Assembly: GCF_009193215.1 (NCBI RefSeq)
Contig: NZ_VYVA01000003.1
Span: 310,001 to 374,000 of the forward strand
Direction of reading: 5' to 3'
Length of the DNA stretch: 64,000 nt
Origin: Flavicella marina
GTDB lineage: Bacteria; Bacteroidota; Bacteroidia; Flavobacteriales; Flavobacteriaceae
Positions 17,100-26,310 of this stretch are shown here, one piece after another. The first letter of the stretch is position 1. Every line of letters starts with the position of its first letter. The position numbers were made by a program, and so were the translations under genes. The notes under the pieces were generated by a model, which saw only the letters and a program-made list of their open reading frames with translations, was not told the origin of the DNA and made no database searches.

Positions 17100-17558
17100 A
17101 TGAATCAGAAATTAACAAATATATTAAAAGGTCTTGTTGGCTTGATAGCTATCGTTGCTGCTTATTTCTTTATTAAGATTGTAAGTACTGGAGATGAAGC
17201 TATCGTAGAAGGAGGAGGATCTTTAGGAATCGTAGGACCTATGGTTACTTTTTCTATAGGATTGTTTATATTGGTATTAGGACTTTCAGTTTTATTCTCA
17301 ATTATCAGTTTATTTAAAAAGCCAGAGGCATTAAAGAAAACTTTATTAGGATTGGTTGTTTTGGGAATTTTCTTAGGAGCAGCTTACGGGTTGGCACCAG
17401 ATGATGCTGTAACCAATGTAAACGGTGAAGTTTTAGAAGGTGGAGAACAAGGTGCAAACTCTAAATGGGTAAGTACAGGTATTTGGTATACTGTTTTACT
17501 AGGAGCAACTGCAATTGTTACGATCGTATTAGGTGGTGTGAAAAAAATCATTAAATAA
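17100..17558 (+). CDS. small four-helix membrane protein between exbB and exbD
   Basis: A 152-residue integral membrane protein with helices at about residues 10-30, 45-68, 82-98 and 128-148 and an exported-looking acidic loop (VNGEVLEGGEQGANS). I recall equivalents in the same place in other flavobacterial exb operons, but no assigned role. Spacing (5 bases before, 6 after) ties it to the exbB-exbD complex. It may be an accessory subunit of the motor; that is inference. Confidence 0.8.
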   Translation: MNQKLTNILKGLVGLIAIVAAYFFIKIVSTGDEAIVEGGGSLGIVGPMVTFSIGLFILVLGLSVLFSIISLFKKPEALKKTLLGLVVLGIFLGAAYGLAPDDAVTNVNGEVLEGGEQGANSKWVSTGIWYTVLLGATAIVTIVLGGVKKIIK

Positions 17559-17564
17559 GAATCT

Positions 17565-18200
17565 ATGGCAAGAAAAGAACTCCCTGAAATTAATGCAGGA
17601 TCGATGGCCGACATCGCGTTCTTGTTGCTGATATTTTTCTTGGTAACAACAACGATGGATGTTGATTCTGGAATTTCTCGTAAATTATCAGAAAAACCGC
17701 CAGAAAATTACACTCCGCCTGTAATTAAACAAAAGAACATTCTTGAAATCAACTTGAACCGTAACAATGAAATGTTGGTTGAAGATGAGAGAATGGAAAT
17801 TGAAGACTTAAAACAATACACAATCGACTTCTTGGATAACGGAGGAGGTGTTGGGAAACCAACTGAATACGGACCTGGAACGGCTTGTGACTATTGTAAT
17901 GGTAAAAAAGCAGATGATTCTTCTGATCACCCGAACAAAGCAATTATATCTGTACAAAGTGATAGAGGTACTTCTTATGGGATGTATATTACAGTTCAAA
18001 ATGAATTGTTAGCAGCATACACAGAATTGAGAAATCGTTATGCGAAAAAATACATTAAAGGTCAATATGCTGGTATGAGTTACGACGAATTATTGTTGCT
18101 TTCTGGTAATGATAAAGAAAACGAAGCTTTGAAAGCAGTGATTAAGAAAGTAAAAGAAGCTTATCCTCAGATTATATCTGATGCTGAACCAACTAAATAA
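17565..18200 (+). CDS. exbD: ExbD/TolR family biopolymer transporter (first copy)
   Basis: A 211-residue single-pass inner-membrane protein. The N-terminal helix follows the family start (INAGSMADIAFLLLIFFLVT) with the conserved Asp in MADIAF that carries protons. The periplasmic part is longer than in E. coli ExbD and includes an inserted CDYC motif (TACDYCNGKK, about residues 105-114) which could bind metal or form a disulfide. It pairs with a second ExbD 8 bases downstream, suggesting a heteromeric motor. Confidence 0.92.
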   Translation: MARKELPEINAGSMADIAFLLLIFFLVTTTMDVDSGISRKLSEKPPENYTPPVIKQKNILEINLNRNNEMLVEDERMEIEDLKQYTIDFLDNGGGVGKPTEYGPGTACDYCNGKKADDSSDHPNKAIISVQSDRGTSYGMYITVQNELLAAYTELRNRYAKKYIKGQYAGMSYDELLLLSGNDKENEALKAVIKKVKEAYPQIISDAEPTK

Positions 18201-18208
18201 TATAATAT

Positions 18209-18691
18209 ATGTCTAAATTCGGAAAAAAGAAAAAAGGGTTACCAGCTGTGAATACTGCTGCATTACCAGATATTGTATTTATGTTATTGTTCTTCTTTAT
18301 GGTTACAACAACAATGAGAGAAACCGATTTGTTGATCAAACCACCAAAGTTGCCTAATGCTTCTGAAGTAAAGAAATTAGAACATAAAAGTTTGGTAAGT
18401 ACAATATATGTTGGTAAAGCCAAGCCAGAAGATCAAGCCAAATATGGATCTGGAGATAAAATTCAGTTGAATGATAAAATTTCTCAAGTAAGTGAAATTC
18501 CTAATTTCATCTATTCAGAGCAAGAAAAACATAATCCTGAAGAGATTCCATATATGACTACTTCTATCAAGTCTGATATCAATTGTGGTGTTGGTACCAT
18601 TCACGATATTAGAATTGAATTAAGAGATATCAATGCTCTTAAAATCAGTTATTCTACTCGTAAGGGAGATTTATCTGAAAACATGAAATAA
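18209..18691 (+). CDS. exbD: ExbD/TolR family biopolymer transporter (second copy)
   Basis: A 160-residue single-pass protein starting with VNTAALPDIVFMLLFFFMVT, where the Asp of LPDIVF is the family's proton-carrying residue. The periplasmic domain is shorter than in the neighbour and has a single Cys. It is the last gene of the exbB - membrane protein - exbD - exbD run and is followed by a 13-bp hairpin terminator, so the operon ends here. Confidence 0.92.
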   Translation: MSKFGKKKKGLPAVNTAALPDIVFMLLFFFMVTTTMRETDLLIKPPKLPNASEVKKLEHKSLVSTIYVGKAKPEDQAKYGSGDKIQLNDKISQVSEIPNFIYSEQEKHNPEEIPYMTTSIKSDINCGVGTIHDIRIELRDINALKISYSTRKGDLSENMK

Positions 18692-18713
18692 TATTTATTA
18701 AATATTTTAAGTT

Positions 18714-18744
18714 AAAGGCATTCGTTTTACTAACGAATGCCTTT
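18714..18744 (+). terminator. intrinsic terminator after the exb operon
   Basis: AAAGGCATTCGTT pairs perfectly with AACGAATGCCTTT over a 5-base loop, ending in T residues. Confidence 0.9.
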
Positions 18745-18749
18745 TTGTT

Positions 18750-18757
18750 TATCTTTG
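18750..18757 (+). promoter_or_regulatory. -7 box (TATCTTTG) of the outer-membrane barrel gene
   Basis: This fits TAnnTTTG, lies directly after the exb terminator and 35 bases before the ATG at 18793. Confidence 0.5.
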
Positions 18758-18792
18758 TTTTAACGCTCTTCTAACCTGTATAGATTTACTGA

Positions 18793-19452
18793 ATGTTTCA
18801 AAAGTATTATTCGTATTTATTTTTCTTTCTATGTTTTATAGGATCTGCGCAAAAAGACTCTATTAGTATCGATCCTCGGTATTTAGAAGATCAGTTGTAT
18901 CTAGGGTTGACCTATAATATTTATGATAATACACCAGAGGGGTTTTTAAAAGATGGATTTGCTTATGGTATATCAACGGGTTTTATTCGTGATATTCCGT
19001 TTAATAAGCGAAGAAATTTTGGTGTTGGTTTGGGATTAGGGTATTCTTTTAACACATACATTCAGAATGTAGTGGTCACAGAATCAAATCAAGATGTATT
19101 TGCAACTGAAACTTTTGACCAAACATATACTATCAAAACAAATAGCATTGATATTCCTTTTCAAATACGTTGGAGGACATCAACCTTGCAAGATTATAAA
19201 TTTTGGAGGATATATACTGGAGTAAATTTTTCATATATACTTAATTCAAGTGCGATTGGTACAACCGACAATCAGATTGTTAATTTGACCAATGTTTTGC
19301 ATGTAAAGCCTTGGCAATATTCATTCGCCATTTCAGCTGGATATGGAACTTGGAATGTTTATTTTGATTATGCTTTGGTTCCTTTCTTCGAAGGTGATAA
19401 CGATTTGCGCATGAATACGATGCGTTTGGGATTGATGTTTTATATATTTTAA
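18793..19452 (+). CDS. outer-membrane beta-barrel protein, PorT-like family
   Basis: A 219-residue exported protein with a signal peptide (MFQKYYSYLFFFLCFIGSAQ) and alternating strands typical of an 8-10 stranded barrel, ending in Phe (GLMFYIF). It resembles the 'PorT family' of small Bacteroidota barrels by overall pattern, but I see no feature that proves a role in type IX secretion. It has its own promoter after the exb terminator and overlaps the last 4 bases of the convergent gene. Confidence 0.75.
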   Translation: MFQKYYSYLFFFLCFIGSAQKDSISIDPRYLEDQLYLGLTYNIYDNTPEGFLKDGFAYGISTGFIRDIPFNKRRNFGVGLGLGYSFNTYIQNVVVTESNQDVFATETFDQTYTIKTNSIDIPFQIRWRTSTLQDYKFWRIYTGVNFSYILNSSAIGTTDNQIVNLTNVLHVKPWQYSFAISAGYGTWNVYFDYALVPFFEGDNDLRMNTMRLGLMFYIF

Positions 19453-20054
19453 TGGAAATATATAAACAGTAATTGAGGTAGGAGTCCTACAATAAATCCA
19501 AGGTTTATTTCTTGTAAACTATGTGCTTTCAATTGTATTCTTGCAGTTGCAACTAGCCCACTAGCAATAAACAGTAATGCCGTTGCCATTAATAAATTGA
19601 CTTGCATGTAAATACTCATTATGAGCGTGAACGAAATAAAACTAGCCATGCCTAACATATGGATGCTAAGTTTTAATTTTTTCACGAATAACATGTAACA
19701 GATAGCAAGTGAAATTGCACAGCCGATAAATAAGTTCGACAAAAGAAATAAAGGATCTATTCTTCCCAGTGTTTTACCGAGTACATAAAATAATACTGTC
19801 ATAAATAGTATCGGTATTTTTCTCTCATCAATGTTTTTTACTTCAATTGATTGAATGAGTTTTTTCCTTTTTAAAATGATTAATAGGATTACAGGTGATA
19901 AATAGGTACCAATGCCAACGAGCAAAATGATTTTTAATTTGACACTATCGATGAGGTTGCTATTACCTATTACAAAAAAACTGAGCGTAGCTACAAGAGG
20001 AAGTAATATTGGATGAAATACGATGGAAATTAGTTTGTAAACGCGCTGCATCAT
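19449..20054 (-). CDS. integral membrane protein with degenerate PAP2-like motifs
   Basis: A 201-residue protein with about six membrane helices. The late segment ARIQLKAHSLQEINLGFIVG resembles the third motif of PAP2 phosphatases (Arg, His, Asp/Glu, Gly spacing), and SIHMLGMASF may stand in for the PSGH motif. The first motif (KxxxxxxRP) is weak, so phosphatase activity is doubtful. It starts 3 bases after rpoN ends and is probably co-transcribed with it. ATG codons at 20054 and 20051 are both possible. Confidence 0.7.
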   Translation of the reverse strand: MMQRVYKLISIVFHPILLPLVATLSFFVIGNSNLIDSVKLKIILLVGIGTYLSPVILLIILKRKKLIQSIEVKNIDERKIPILFMTVLFYVLGKTLGRIDPLFLLSNLFIGCAISLAICYMLFVKKLKLSIHMLGMASFISFTLIMSIYMQVNLLMATALLFIASGLVATARIQLKAHSLQEINLGFIVGLLPQLLFIYFH

Positions 20055-20057
20055 GGG

Positions 20058-21515
20058 TTAAATTTCTTTTCTTAAACGCGCTACAGGTAAGTCCAATTGC
20101 TCTCTATATTTAGCTACAGTTCTTCTTGCGATGATGTACCCTTTTTCTTTGAGTTTTTGCATTAGTTTGTCATCAGTCAAAGGTTTTCGTTTGTCTTCTT
20201 CGTCTATGACAGTTTTTAAGATGTTTTTTATTTCTTTGGTAGAAATATCTTCTCCTTGATCGTTTTTCATTGATTCAGAGAAGAAATCCTTTAGTAATTT
20301 GGTTCCGTAAGGTGTTGCAACATATTTGCTGTTTGCGACTCTAGAAACCGTTGAGATATCCATTTCTATTTTATCTGCGATATCTTTTAAAATCATCGGT
20401 TTTAGTTTTCTTTCATCACCCGAAACAAAATAGTCGTTTTGATAATCCATGATAGCATTCATGGTCAGTAGAAGCGTTTGTTGTCTTTGTTTTATTGCGT
20501 CGATAAACCACTTGGCAGCATCTAATTTTTGTTTTATAAATAAAACAGCATCTTTTTGAGACTTAGTTTTTTCTTTAGACTCTTGATACCCTTTTAGCAT
20601 ATTGTTGTATTCTCTAGAAACATTTAATTGAGGTGCGTTTCTTGAGTTTAAACTCAGTTCTAAATTTCCATCGATAATTTGAATCGTAAAATCTGGTACG
20701 ATCTGGTCAGTTATTTTTGACGTAACGGTATAGGTTCCTCCCGGTTTTGGGTTTAGTTTTTCTATTTCAGAGATCGCATCTTTTAATTCGGCTTCAGAAA
20801 TGCCGTATTTAGAAAGTAGTTTTTTGTAGTGTTTTTTTACAAAATGTTCAAAACTGTTGCTTAATATTTCTATAGCAAGATCTATGGATTTTGTTTTTGG
20901 TTTGTTTTCTAACTGAATGATCAAACATTCGTTTAAATCACGCGCACCAACACCAATAGGATCCATATTCTGTATGATCGCTATTAATATTTCTTCAACC
21001 TCATCTTCTGTGGTGTAAATATTTTGTGTGAAAGCGAGATCATCAACCAAGTCAAGTATATCTCTTCTTAAATAACCGCTTTCATCTAAGCTACCAACTA
21101 AAAATTCTGCAATTGAAAATTTATGATCGTTTAATGAAAATGTATTGAGTTGGCTTTTTAAATTCTGATGAAAACTCACGCCACCTGCATAGGGAATTTG
21201 GCTGTCTTCATCATCAGCACTGTAATTATTGCTTTGTAATTTGTACTGAGGTATCTCATCATCGCTTAGATACTCGTCAATGTTTATTTCGTCTGCATCA
21301 ATATTTTCATTGCCGGTATCTTCATATTCATTTTGAAATTCATCCTCATAAGAATCTTCCGTCTCTCTTTCAATATCTAATGCAGGATTTTCTTCAATTT
21401 CTTGTTTTAATTTTTGCTCAAAAGCCTGTGTAGGAAGTTGAATTAGCTTCATCAGCTGAATCTGCTGTGGAGATAATTTATGTGATAATTTTAATTGAAA
21501 ATTCTGTTTAAGCAT
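20058..21515 (-). CDS. rpoN: RNA polymerase sigma-54 factor
   Basis: A 485-residue alternative sigma factor that needs AAA+ activators. Region I is clear (LSPQQIQLMKLIQLPTQAF, ending EIEENPAL), followed by a strongly acidic region II (about residues 45-105) and the core-binding and DNA-binding parts. The RpoN box ARRTVAKYR lies at residues 463-471. Only 5 bases separate its -7 box from the ATG, so the mRNA probably has almost no leader. Confidence 0.96.
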   Translation of the reverse strand: MLKQNFQLKLSHKLSPQQIQLMKLIQLPTQAFEQKLKQEIEENPALDIERETEDSYEDEFQNEYEDTGNENIDADEINIDEYLSDDEIPQYKLQSNNYSADDEDSQIPYAGGVSFHQNLKSQLNTFSLNDHKFSIAEFLVGSLDESGYLRRDILDLVDDLAFTQNIYTTEDEVEEILIAIIQNMDPIGVGARDLNECLIIQLENKPKTKSIDLAIEILSNSFEHFVKKHYKKLLSKYGISEAELKDAISEIEKLNPKPGGTYTVTSKITDQIVPDFTIQIIDGNLELSLNSRNAPQLNVSREYNNMLKGYQESKEKTKSQKDAVLFIKQKLDAAKWFIDAIKQRQQTLLLTMNAIMDYQNDYFVSGDERKLKPMILKDIADKIEMDISTVSRVANSKYVATPYGTKLLKDFFSESMKNDQGEDISTKEIKNILKTVIDEEDKRKPLTDDKLMQKLKEKGYIIARRTVAKYREQLDLPVARLRKEI

Positions 21516-21520
21516 GTAAA

Positions 21521-21528
21521 CAAAGATA
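21521..21528 (-). promoter_or_regulatory. -7 box (TATCTTTG) of rpoN
   Basis: The minus-strand TATCTTTG lies 5 bases before the rpoN ATG, pointing to a leaderless or nearly leaderless transcript. Confidence 0.6.
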
Positions 21529-21659
21529 CTAATTAGGTTGGATTCTTACTATAAATGAATTTTAGTTTCGTTTATTGTTTTCAACAAAGACACAAATAAT
21601 TTTTAAAATTAACGAATGTTCATATTTATATCAAAAGGTATTTATTCAAATGAAGTTTT

Positions 21660-21667
21660 TATCTTTG
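21660..21667 (+). promoter_or_regulatory. -7 box (TATCTTTG) of the sterol-desaturase-type gene
   Basis: A strong TAnnTTTG match 21 bases before the GTG start; it supports that start. Confidence 0.6.
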
Positions 21668-21688
21668 CAAATGTAAAAAAATATAAAA

Positions 21689-22813
21689 GTGAAAGGGGAT
21701 AAGCATCTTTGGATAGCAGCGGCAATCGTTTTTTTTGTACTAGGTATTGAATATCTGTATGCACGCTCGAAAGGAAAAAAAATTTTTAGATTTCAAAATA
21801 CGATATCAAATTTATTGATGGGGGTTTTTGATAGAATTGCTGGTCTGTTTATGGTGCCATTGATTTTCTTCTATTATCAGTTTTTGTATGATTATGTGTC
21901 AATTTTCACGGTTCCAAATACGATTGCTTGGTTTATTTTTGCAGTGTTGATGTCCGATTTTATATGGTATTTTTATCATAAATCTGGACACAGAATTAAT
22001 TTGTTTTGGGGTGCGCACATCATACACCATCAAAGTGAAGATTATAATTATACCGTTGCATTAAATTTAACTCCTTTACAAGTATTTGTGAGAGTGTTGT
22101 TTTGGTCTTTAATGCCAATTCTAGGTTTTACTCCAGAGGTTGTTCTAGGAACGCATTTGGTGATTGGATTGTATCAGTTTTTGTTGCACACTACATTAAT
22201 TCCGAAATTAGGAATTATAGAGTATTTTTTCGTAACACCTTCGCATCATAGAGTGCATCACGGAAGTAATGAAGAGTATTTAGATAAAAATTATGGAGGT
22301 GTATTGATTATTTGGGATCGTATTTTCGGAACTTTTGCCGAAGAGAAGGCTGAAGTGGTATATGGAATTACAAAAGACATCAACTCAAGAGACTTTTTAA
22401 CTTCAGTGTTTCATTATTATAGGAATTTAGGTTACCAAATGAAACAACTACCATCAATAAAAGAAAAATTATTGTTATTGGTTAGTGGTCCGGATTGGGT
22501 ACCATCATCAGGAGAACTTTCTTTGATGCCTTTGTATATCGACAAAGGAACTTATAAATACACGAAATTTTCTGCCTTGACAAAAACGTATATCTTATTC
22601 AATACGATTGGATTGTTTGTAGTGATTTTAGTGTTCGCTTACTTTATGAGTCAATTGTCAATTTTAAATATGGCGGCTATTGGTGTGTTTGTTATGCTAA
22701 CACTTATCATCACAGGTCGACTTTTGGAAGGAACTAAAACTACGATACTAGAAATTGTGAGGTTGGTGCTCACTGGTTTTATTTTATATAATTTCTATTT
22801 CCTACAAATGTAA
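21689..22813 (+). CDS. sterol desaturase / fatty acid hydroxylase superfamily protein
   Basis: A 374-residue membrane di-iron oxygenase. The His clusters that bind iron are present: HKSGH at about residue 98, HIIHHQSEDYN at about 111 and SHHRVHH at about 188. Several membrane helices flank them, with an extra C-terminal membrane domain of about 100 residues. The start is GTG at 21689; an upstream ATG at 21671 is followed at once by a stop codon. The substrate (lipid or carotenoid) cannot be told. It is divergent from rpoN. Confidence 0.85.
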   Translation: MKGDKHLWIAAAIVFFVLGIEYLYARSKGKKIFRFQNTISNLLMGVFDRIAGLFMVPLIFFYYQFLYDYVSIFTVPNTIAWFIFAVLMSDFIWYFYHKSGHRINLFWGAHIIHHQSEDYNYTVALNLTPLQVFVRVLFWSLMPILGFTPEVVLGTHLVIGLYQFLLHTTLIPKLGIIEYFFVTPSHHRVHHGSNEEYLDKNYGGVLIIWDRIFGTFAEEKAEVVYGITKDINSRDFLTSVFHYYRNLGYQMKQLPSIKEKLLLLVSGPDWVPSSGELSLMPLYIDKGTYKYTKFSALTKTYILFNTIGLFVVILVFAYFMSQLSILNMAAIGVFVMLTLIITGRLLEGTKTTILEIVRLVLTGFILYNFYFLQM

Positions 22814-22924
22814 ATTTGTTCGGTTCTTATTTTTTCGCTTAAGAGAGTTGGCTTCAACTGGCGTCACACCTCTTGCTTCGAATGCTCCTATTGTATCATT
22901 TAGAGACCATCTTTACAGGTAAGA
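22814..22924. other. 111-base spacer with a GC-rich core
   Basis: The region between the desaturase-type gene and the convergent exporter has a core at about 22841-22887 with roughly half G+C, clearly above the surroundings. Short open frames exist on both strands but lack starts. No terminator hairpin is evident. It may be a repeat element or the remnant of a gene. Confidence 0.4.
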
Positions 22925-25261
22925 TTATCCTTTTTTTCTATTGTCTCTTGCCATTTTTCTTTCTAAAGAAAGTAACAGCGCAGGTAATAACAATAAGTTA
23001 GATACCATCGCAAAAAGAAGCGTTATCGAGACCAATCCACCCAAAGCTTTTGTTCCTCCAAAACTAGAAACTAAGAACACCAAAAACCCAAAGAATAGAA
23101 CGATAGAAGTATAAAACATACTCACTCCCGTTTCTCTTATAGCTTTGTAGACAGACTTTCTAATTTTCCAATTACTAGCAATCAATTCTTGTCGGTATTT
23201 TGCCAAGAAATGAATAGTGTCGTCAACAGATATCCCAAAGGCGATACTAAAAACTAAAATGGTTGATGGTTTGATTGGGATTCCTAAATACCCCATAATA
23301 CCACCAGTAACTAACAGTGGTAATAAGTTGGGAATTAATGAGATAAAAATCATTTTAAGCGATTTGAACATCCATCCCATAAAAATTGAAATCAACACTA
23401 TGGCAAGACCTAAAGAAATGATAAGGTTTTTTATCAAGTAATTGGTTCCCTTTAAAAACATAAGAGATTTACCTGTCAACATTACTTCATATTTGTTCGA
23501 GTCAAATTCTCTATCTACAAGTCGTTTGATGTCTTGTTGGATTTGTTCCATCTGATCGGTACCTACGTCTTGCATATAGGTTGTAATTCGCGCATAACGA
23601 CCATTTGGGTCTACTTTATTAAGTACCGCTCCAGAACCTGAATTTTGATCAGAGTTTTTAATGTAGTTTAGCAAGAATGCTTTTTCTTGAGAAGTAGGTA
23701 ATTGATAGTATTTAGGATTTCCGTTGTAAAAGGCCTGCTTCGAATATTTTACTAGGTCTACAATAGATGTAGCTCTAGATAGACCGGGTGTTTCTCCAAT
23801 CAATTTAGAGAGCTTGTCAACCTTTTTTAGAAAAGATAATTTGTAAACTCCTCCTTCTTTTTTAGTGTCGATCATAATTTCTAGAGGCATGATGCCTCCG
23901 AATTCTTGCTCAAAAAATACGATGTCTTTGTAGAAAGTTTTGCTTTTTGGCATGTCGTCGATCAAACTACCTGAAACTTTTATTTTGTAGACTCCAATGA
24001 TGCTTGTGATAACTACGATAAAAGCAACGGTATAAATCGTGTTTTTTCGATTTCGAACCATAAAAATCATCCAATCAACAATTCTCGAAATCCATCTTTG
24101 TTCTAAATGTTTTAAATGCTTTTTCTTCGGAAGTGGCATAAAACTATAGATCGAAGGAATAATTAAAATAGACAATACAAAAATTGCCATGATATTGATA
24201 GAGGCGATCACACCAAATTCTCTCAATAAAGAACTGTTGGTAAAGATAAAAGTTGCAAAACCAGCAGAGGTGGTAATGTTTGTCATCAATGTAGCATTTC
24301 CTACTTTTGATATTACACGGTGCAATGATTTTGTTTTATTGCTGTGTTTCTTTATCTCTTGTTGGTATTTGTTGATAATAAAAATAGCATTCGGTACTCC
24401 AATTACAATGATTAGTGGAGGGATCAACGCAGTCAATACTGTAATTTGAAAACGAAACAGTCCAATAAAACCAAAAGCCCAAATTACACCTATACTTACT
24501 ACGAGTAGTGTGATGAACGTAGCACGATATGATCGGAAAAACAGAAAGAAAATCAAAGCTGTTACAAACAATGCCAAGCCTACAAAAATGGCCATTTCAG
24601 ATTTGATATTTTCTGAATTCATCGAACGAATGTAGGGCATTCCAGAAACGTGTAAATCTACTTGATTGTCCTTTTCGAATTTGTAGATTAGCGGGTTAAA
24701 TCGTTCAAATATTAATTCTTTTCGAGCCCTTGTGTTTACAATTTCTTTGTCGACAAAAACCGCAATTTGCATGGTTTGAGTTTCCTTGTTAAACAACAAG
24801 TTGTCGTAAAATGGCATTTCGTTAAAAAGGTGATTTTTCAACGAGTCGACTTTTGCTTGTGTGTCTAAGTTCTCAATAGATATATCGGTGAGTTCAAACT
24901 TTTTTAATTCTTTGTTTTTTGTTAGTTCTTTTAAATCACCAATTGAAATAGAGTACTCGAATTCTGGAAAAGAATCTAATTGTTTTGCTAGGAGATTCCA
25001 ATTGTAAAATTTTTCTGGCGTGAAAAGGGTGCTGTCTTTTACTCCAACAACAATTAAGGTTCCTTCTTCTCCAAAAACATCTAGAAATTTATCGTATTTG
25101 ATGTTCTCGATATGGTCTTTCGGAAGTAAGTTTGCTTCGGTATAAGACAATTTTATGTACTTCATCTGTGTAGCAAGAAGAACCGTGATGATCGCAATTA
25201 CAGATAAAATTGCATATTGTTGTTTTAAAACAAAACGAGAAGTCTTTGACCAAAATTTCAT
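22925..25261 (-). CDS. MMPL/RND superfamily exporter
   Basis: A 778-residue membrane protein in two halves, each with one helix, a periplasmic loop and a cluster of five helices. This is the smaller hydrophobe-exporter type of RND protein rather than a drug pump. The second half has FGISVDDTIHFLAKYRQE, the family signature with paired Asp, and the first half GVPNAIFIINKYQQE. No adaptor or TolC gene is adjacent. It has its own -7 box at 25278-25285. Likely moves lipids or hopanoid-like molecules; substrate unknown. Confidence 0.87.
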   Translation of the reverse strand: MKFWSKTSRFVLKQQYAILSVIAIITVLLATQMKYIKLSYTEANLLPKDHIENIKYDKFLDVFGEEGTLIVVGVKDSTLFTPEKFYNWNLLAKQLDSFPEFEYSISIGDLKELTKNKELKKFELTDISIENLDTQAKVDSLKNHLFNEMPFYDNLLFNKETQTMQIAVFVDKEIVNTRARKELIFERFNPLIYKFEKDNQVDLHVSGMPYIRSMNSENIKSEMAIFVGLALFVTALIFFLFFRSYRATFITLLVVSIGVIWAFGFIGLFRFQITVLTALIPPLIIVIGVPNAIFIINKYQQEIKKHSNKTKSLHRVISKVGNATLMTNITTSAGFATFIFTNSSLLREFGVIASINIMAIFVLSILIIPSIYSFMPLPKKKHLKHLEQRWISRIVDWMIFMVRNRKNTIYTVAFIVVITSIIGVYKIKVSGSLIDDMPKSKTFYKDIVFFEQEFGGIMPLEIMIDTKKEGGVYKLSFLKKVDKLSKLIGETPGLSRATSIVDLVKYSKQAFYNGNPKYYQLPTSQEKAFLLNYIKNSDQNSGSGAVLNKVDPNGRYARITTYMQDVGTDQMEQIQQDIKRLVDREFDSNKYEVMLTGKSLMFLKGTNYLIKNLIISLGLAIVLISIFMGWMFKSLKMIFISLIPNLLPLLVTGGIMGYLGIPIKPSTILVFSIAFGISVDDTIHFLAKYRQELIASNWKIRKSVYKAIRETGVSMFYTSIVLFFGFLVFLVSSFGGTKALGGLVSITLLFAMVSNLLLLPALLLSLERKMARDNRKKG

Positions 25262-25277
25262 GAAAAAATAATTTTGT

Positions 25278-25285
25278 CAAAAGTA
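25278..25285 (-). promoter_or_regulatory. -7 box (TACTTTTG) of the MMPL exporter
   Basis: The minus-strand match to TAnnTTTG lies 16 bases before the ATG. Confidence 0.5.
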
Positions 25286-25340
25286 AGAAATCCAAACTAC
25301 TTACGTAGGGTATTATTGAAGGATAATGTTTGCTGAACTT

Positions 25341-26261
25341 TTAGGCGATTTCCTTTTTCTTGAAAATTACAGTTACTGTTGTGCCTTTGTTCGGCGCTGA
25401 GTCTATCTTAAAAGCCCCATTACAAATTTTTAAATATTGCAATATTGTTTTAATACCAAGTCCTGTTCCTTTTTCTTTATGAGTCCCTTCTGTCGAAAAC
25501 CATAAATTTTCATCGTAAATTTTTTCGATGTTTTCTGGTTGAATCCCAATTCCATCATCTTGAATGCTGGTGTAAATTTGGTTGTCAATCTCTTTGATTT
25601 GAATATGAATAGCTCCTCCAATATTTGTGAACTTTAAGGCATTTTCATACAAATTTCTCAGGATAAAAGAATATATTTCTTTATCGGAAAGAAGTTCTTC
25701 TACTTCGATTGATGTTGTAGTTGTAATTTCTTTTTGCTTTCCGATTGAAGCATATCTATCGATAATGGTATCAATAGTTTCTTTTGTTGAAAAAGGAGTA
25801 AGCTGCACCTCGCAGGTGTGTATTTGGTTTTTCGACCAACGTAAAAGGTCGTTTAAAAAAAGCAATAAATTATCGATTCGTGTTGCAACTTTGTCTAATT
25901 TGTTATGAATCTCAAAGGTGTCTTTGTTATTTGCATCCTCATAGATCATTTCAGAATACCCCTTTACGATTCCTAATGGACTTCGAATGTCATGCGCGAT
26001 AATAGACATGAGTTTCTTGTTGGTATTATTCAATCGTTCTAATTCTTCTTTTTGGGTTTTTATTTTTTGATGGTATTTTTTTGAATAAAGAGAAATAGGC
26101 AATGCAATTGCTATCGGGATAATGATTGCTTTTGCCAATCCAATTTCGAAGTTTTCGTCGTGAAGAAATGCGTAAGTAATACTAAATAATAGCACAGACA
26201 CAATAGTAGAGAAGCTTACTACACTAAATGGAGTGAAAAGTTTTTCACGTTTCAATTTCAT
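25341..26261 (-). CDS. sensor histidine kinase (orphan)
   Basis: A 306-residue kinase with two N-terminal membrane helices (about residues 12-32 and 40-58), no visible sensor domain between them, then a short coiled coil. The H box is LMSIIAHDIRSPLGIVKGY (His near residue 92), the N box is RNLYENALKFTN, and the G boxes are DDGIGIQPEN and GTGLGI. No response regulator is next to it. It has its own -7 box 9 bases upstream of the ATG. Confidence 0.92.
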   Translation of the reverse strand: MKLKREKLFTPFSVVSFSTIVSVLLFSITYAFLHDENFEIGLAKAIIIPIAIALPISLYSKKYHQKIKTQKEELERLNNTNKKLMSIIAHDIRSPLGIVKGYSEMIYEDANNKDTFEIHNKLDKVATRIDNLLLFLNDLLRWSKNQIHTCEVQLTPFSTKETIDTIIDRYASIGKQKEITTTTSIEVEELLSDKEIYSFILRNLYENALKFTNIGGAIHIQIKEIDNQIYTSIQDDGIGIQPENIEKIYDENLWFSTEGTHKEKGTGLGIKTILQYLKICNGAFKIDSAPNKGTTVTVIFKKKEIA

Positions 26262-26270
26262 CTTTTTTTA

Positions 26271-26278
26271 CAAAGATA
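26271..26278 (-). promoter_or_regulatory. -7 box (TATCTTTG) of the histidine kinase
   Basis: The minus-strand TATCTTTG lies 9 bases before the ATG, so the leader would be very short. Confidence 0.55.
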
Positions 26279-26310
26279 CGTAGGTAACGTTGTTATTTTA
26301 TTGACATATG

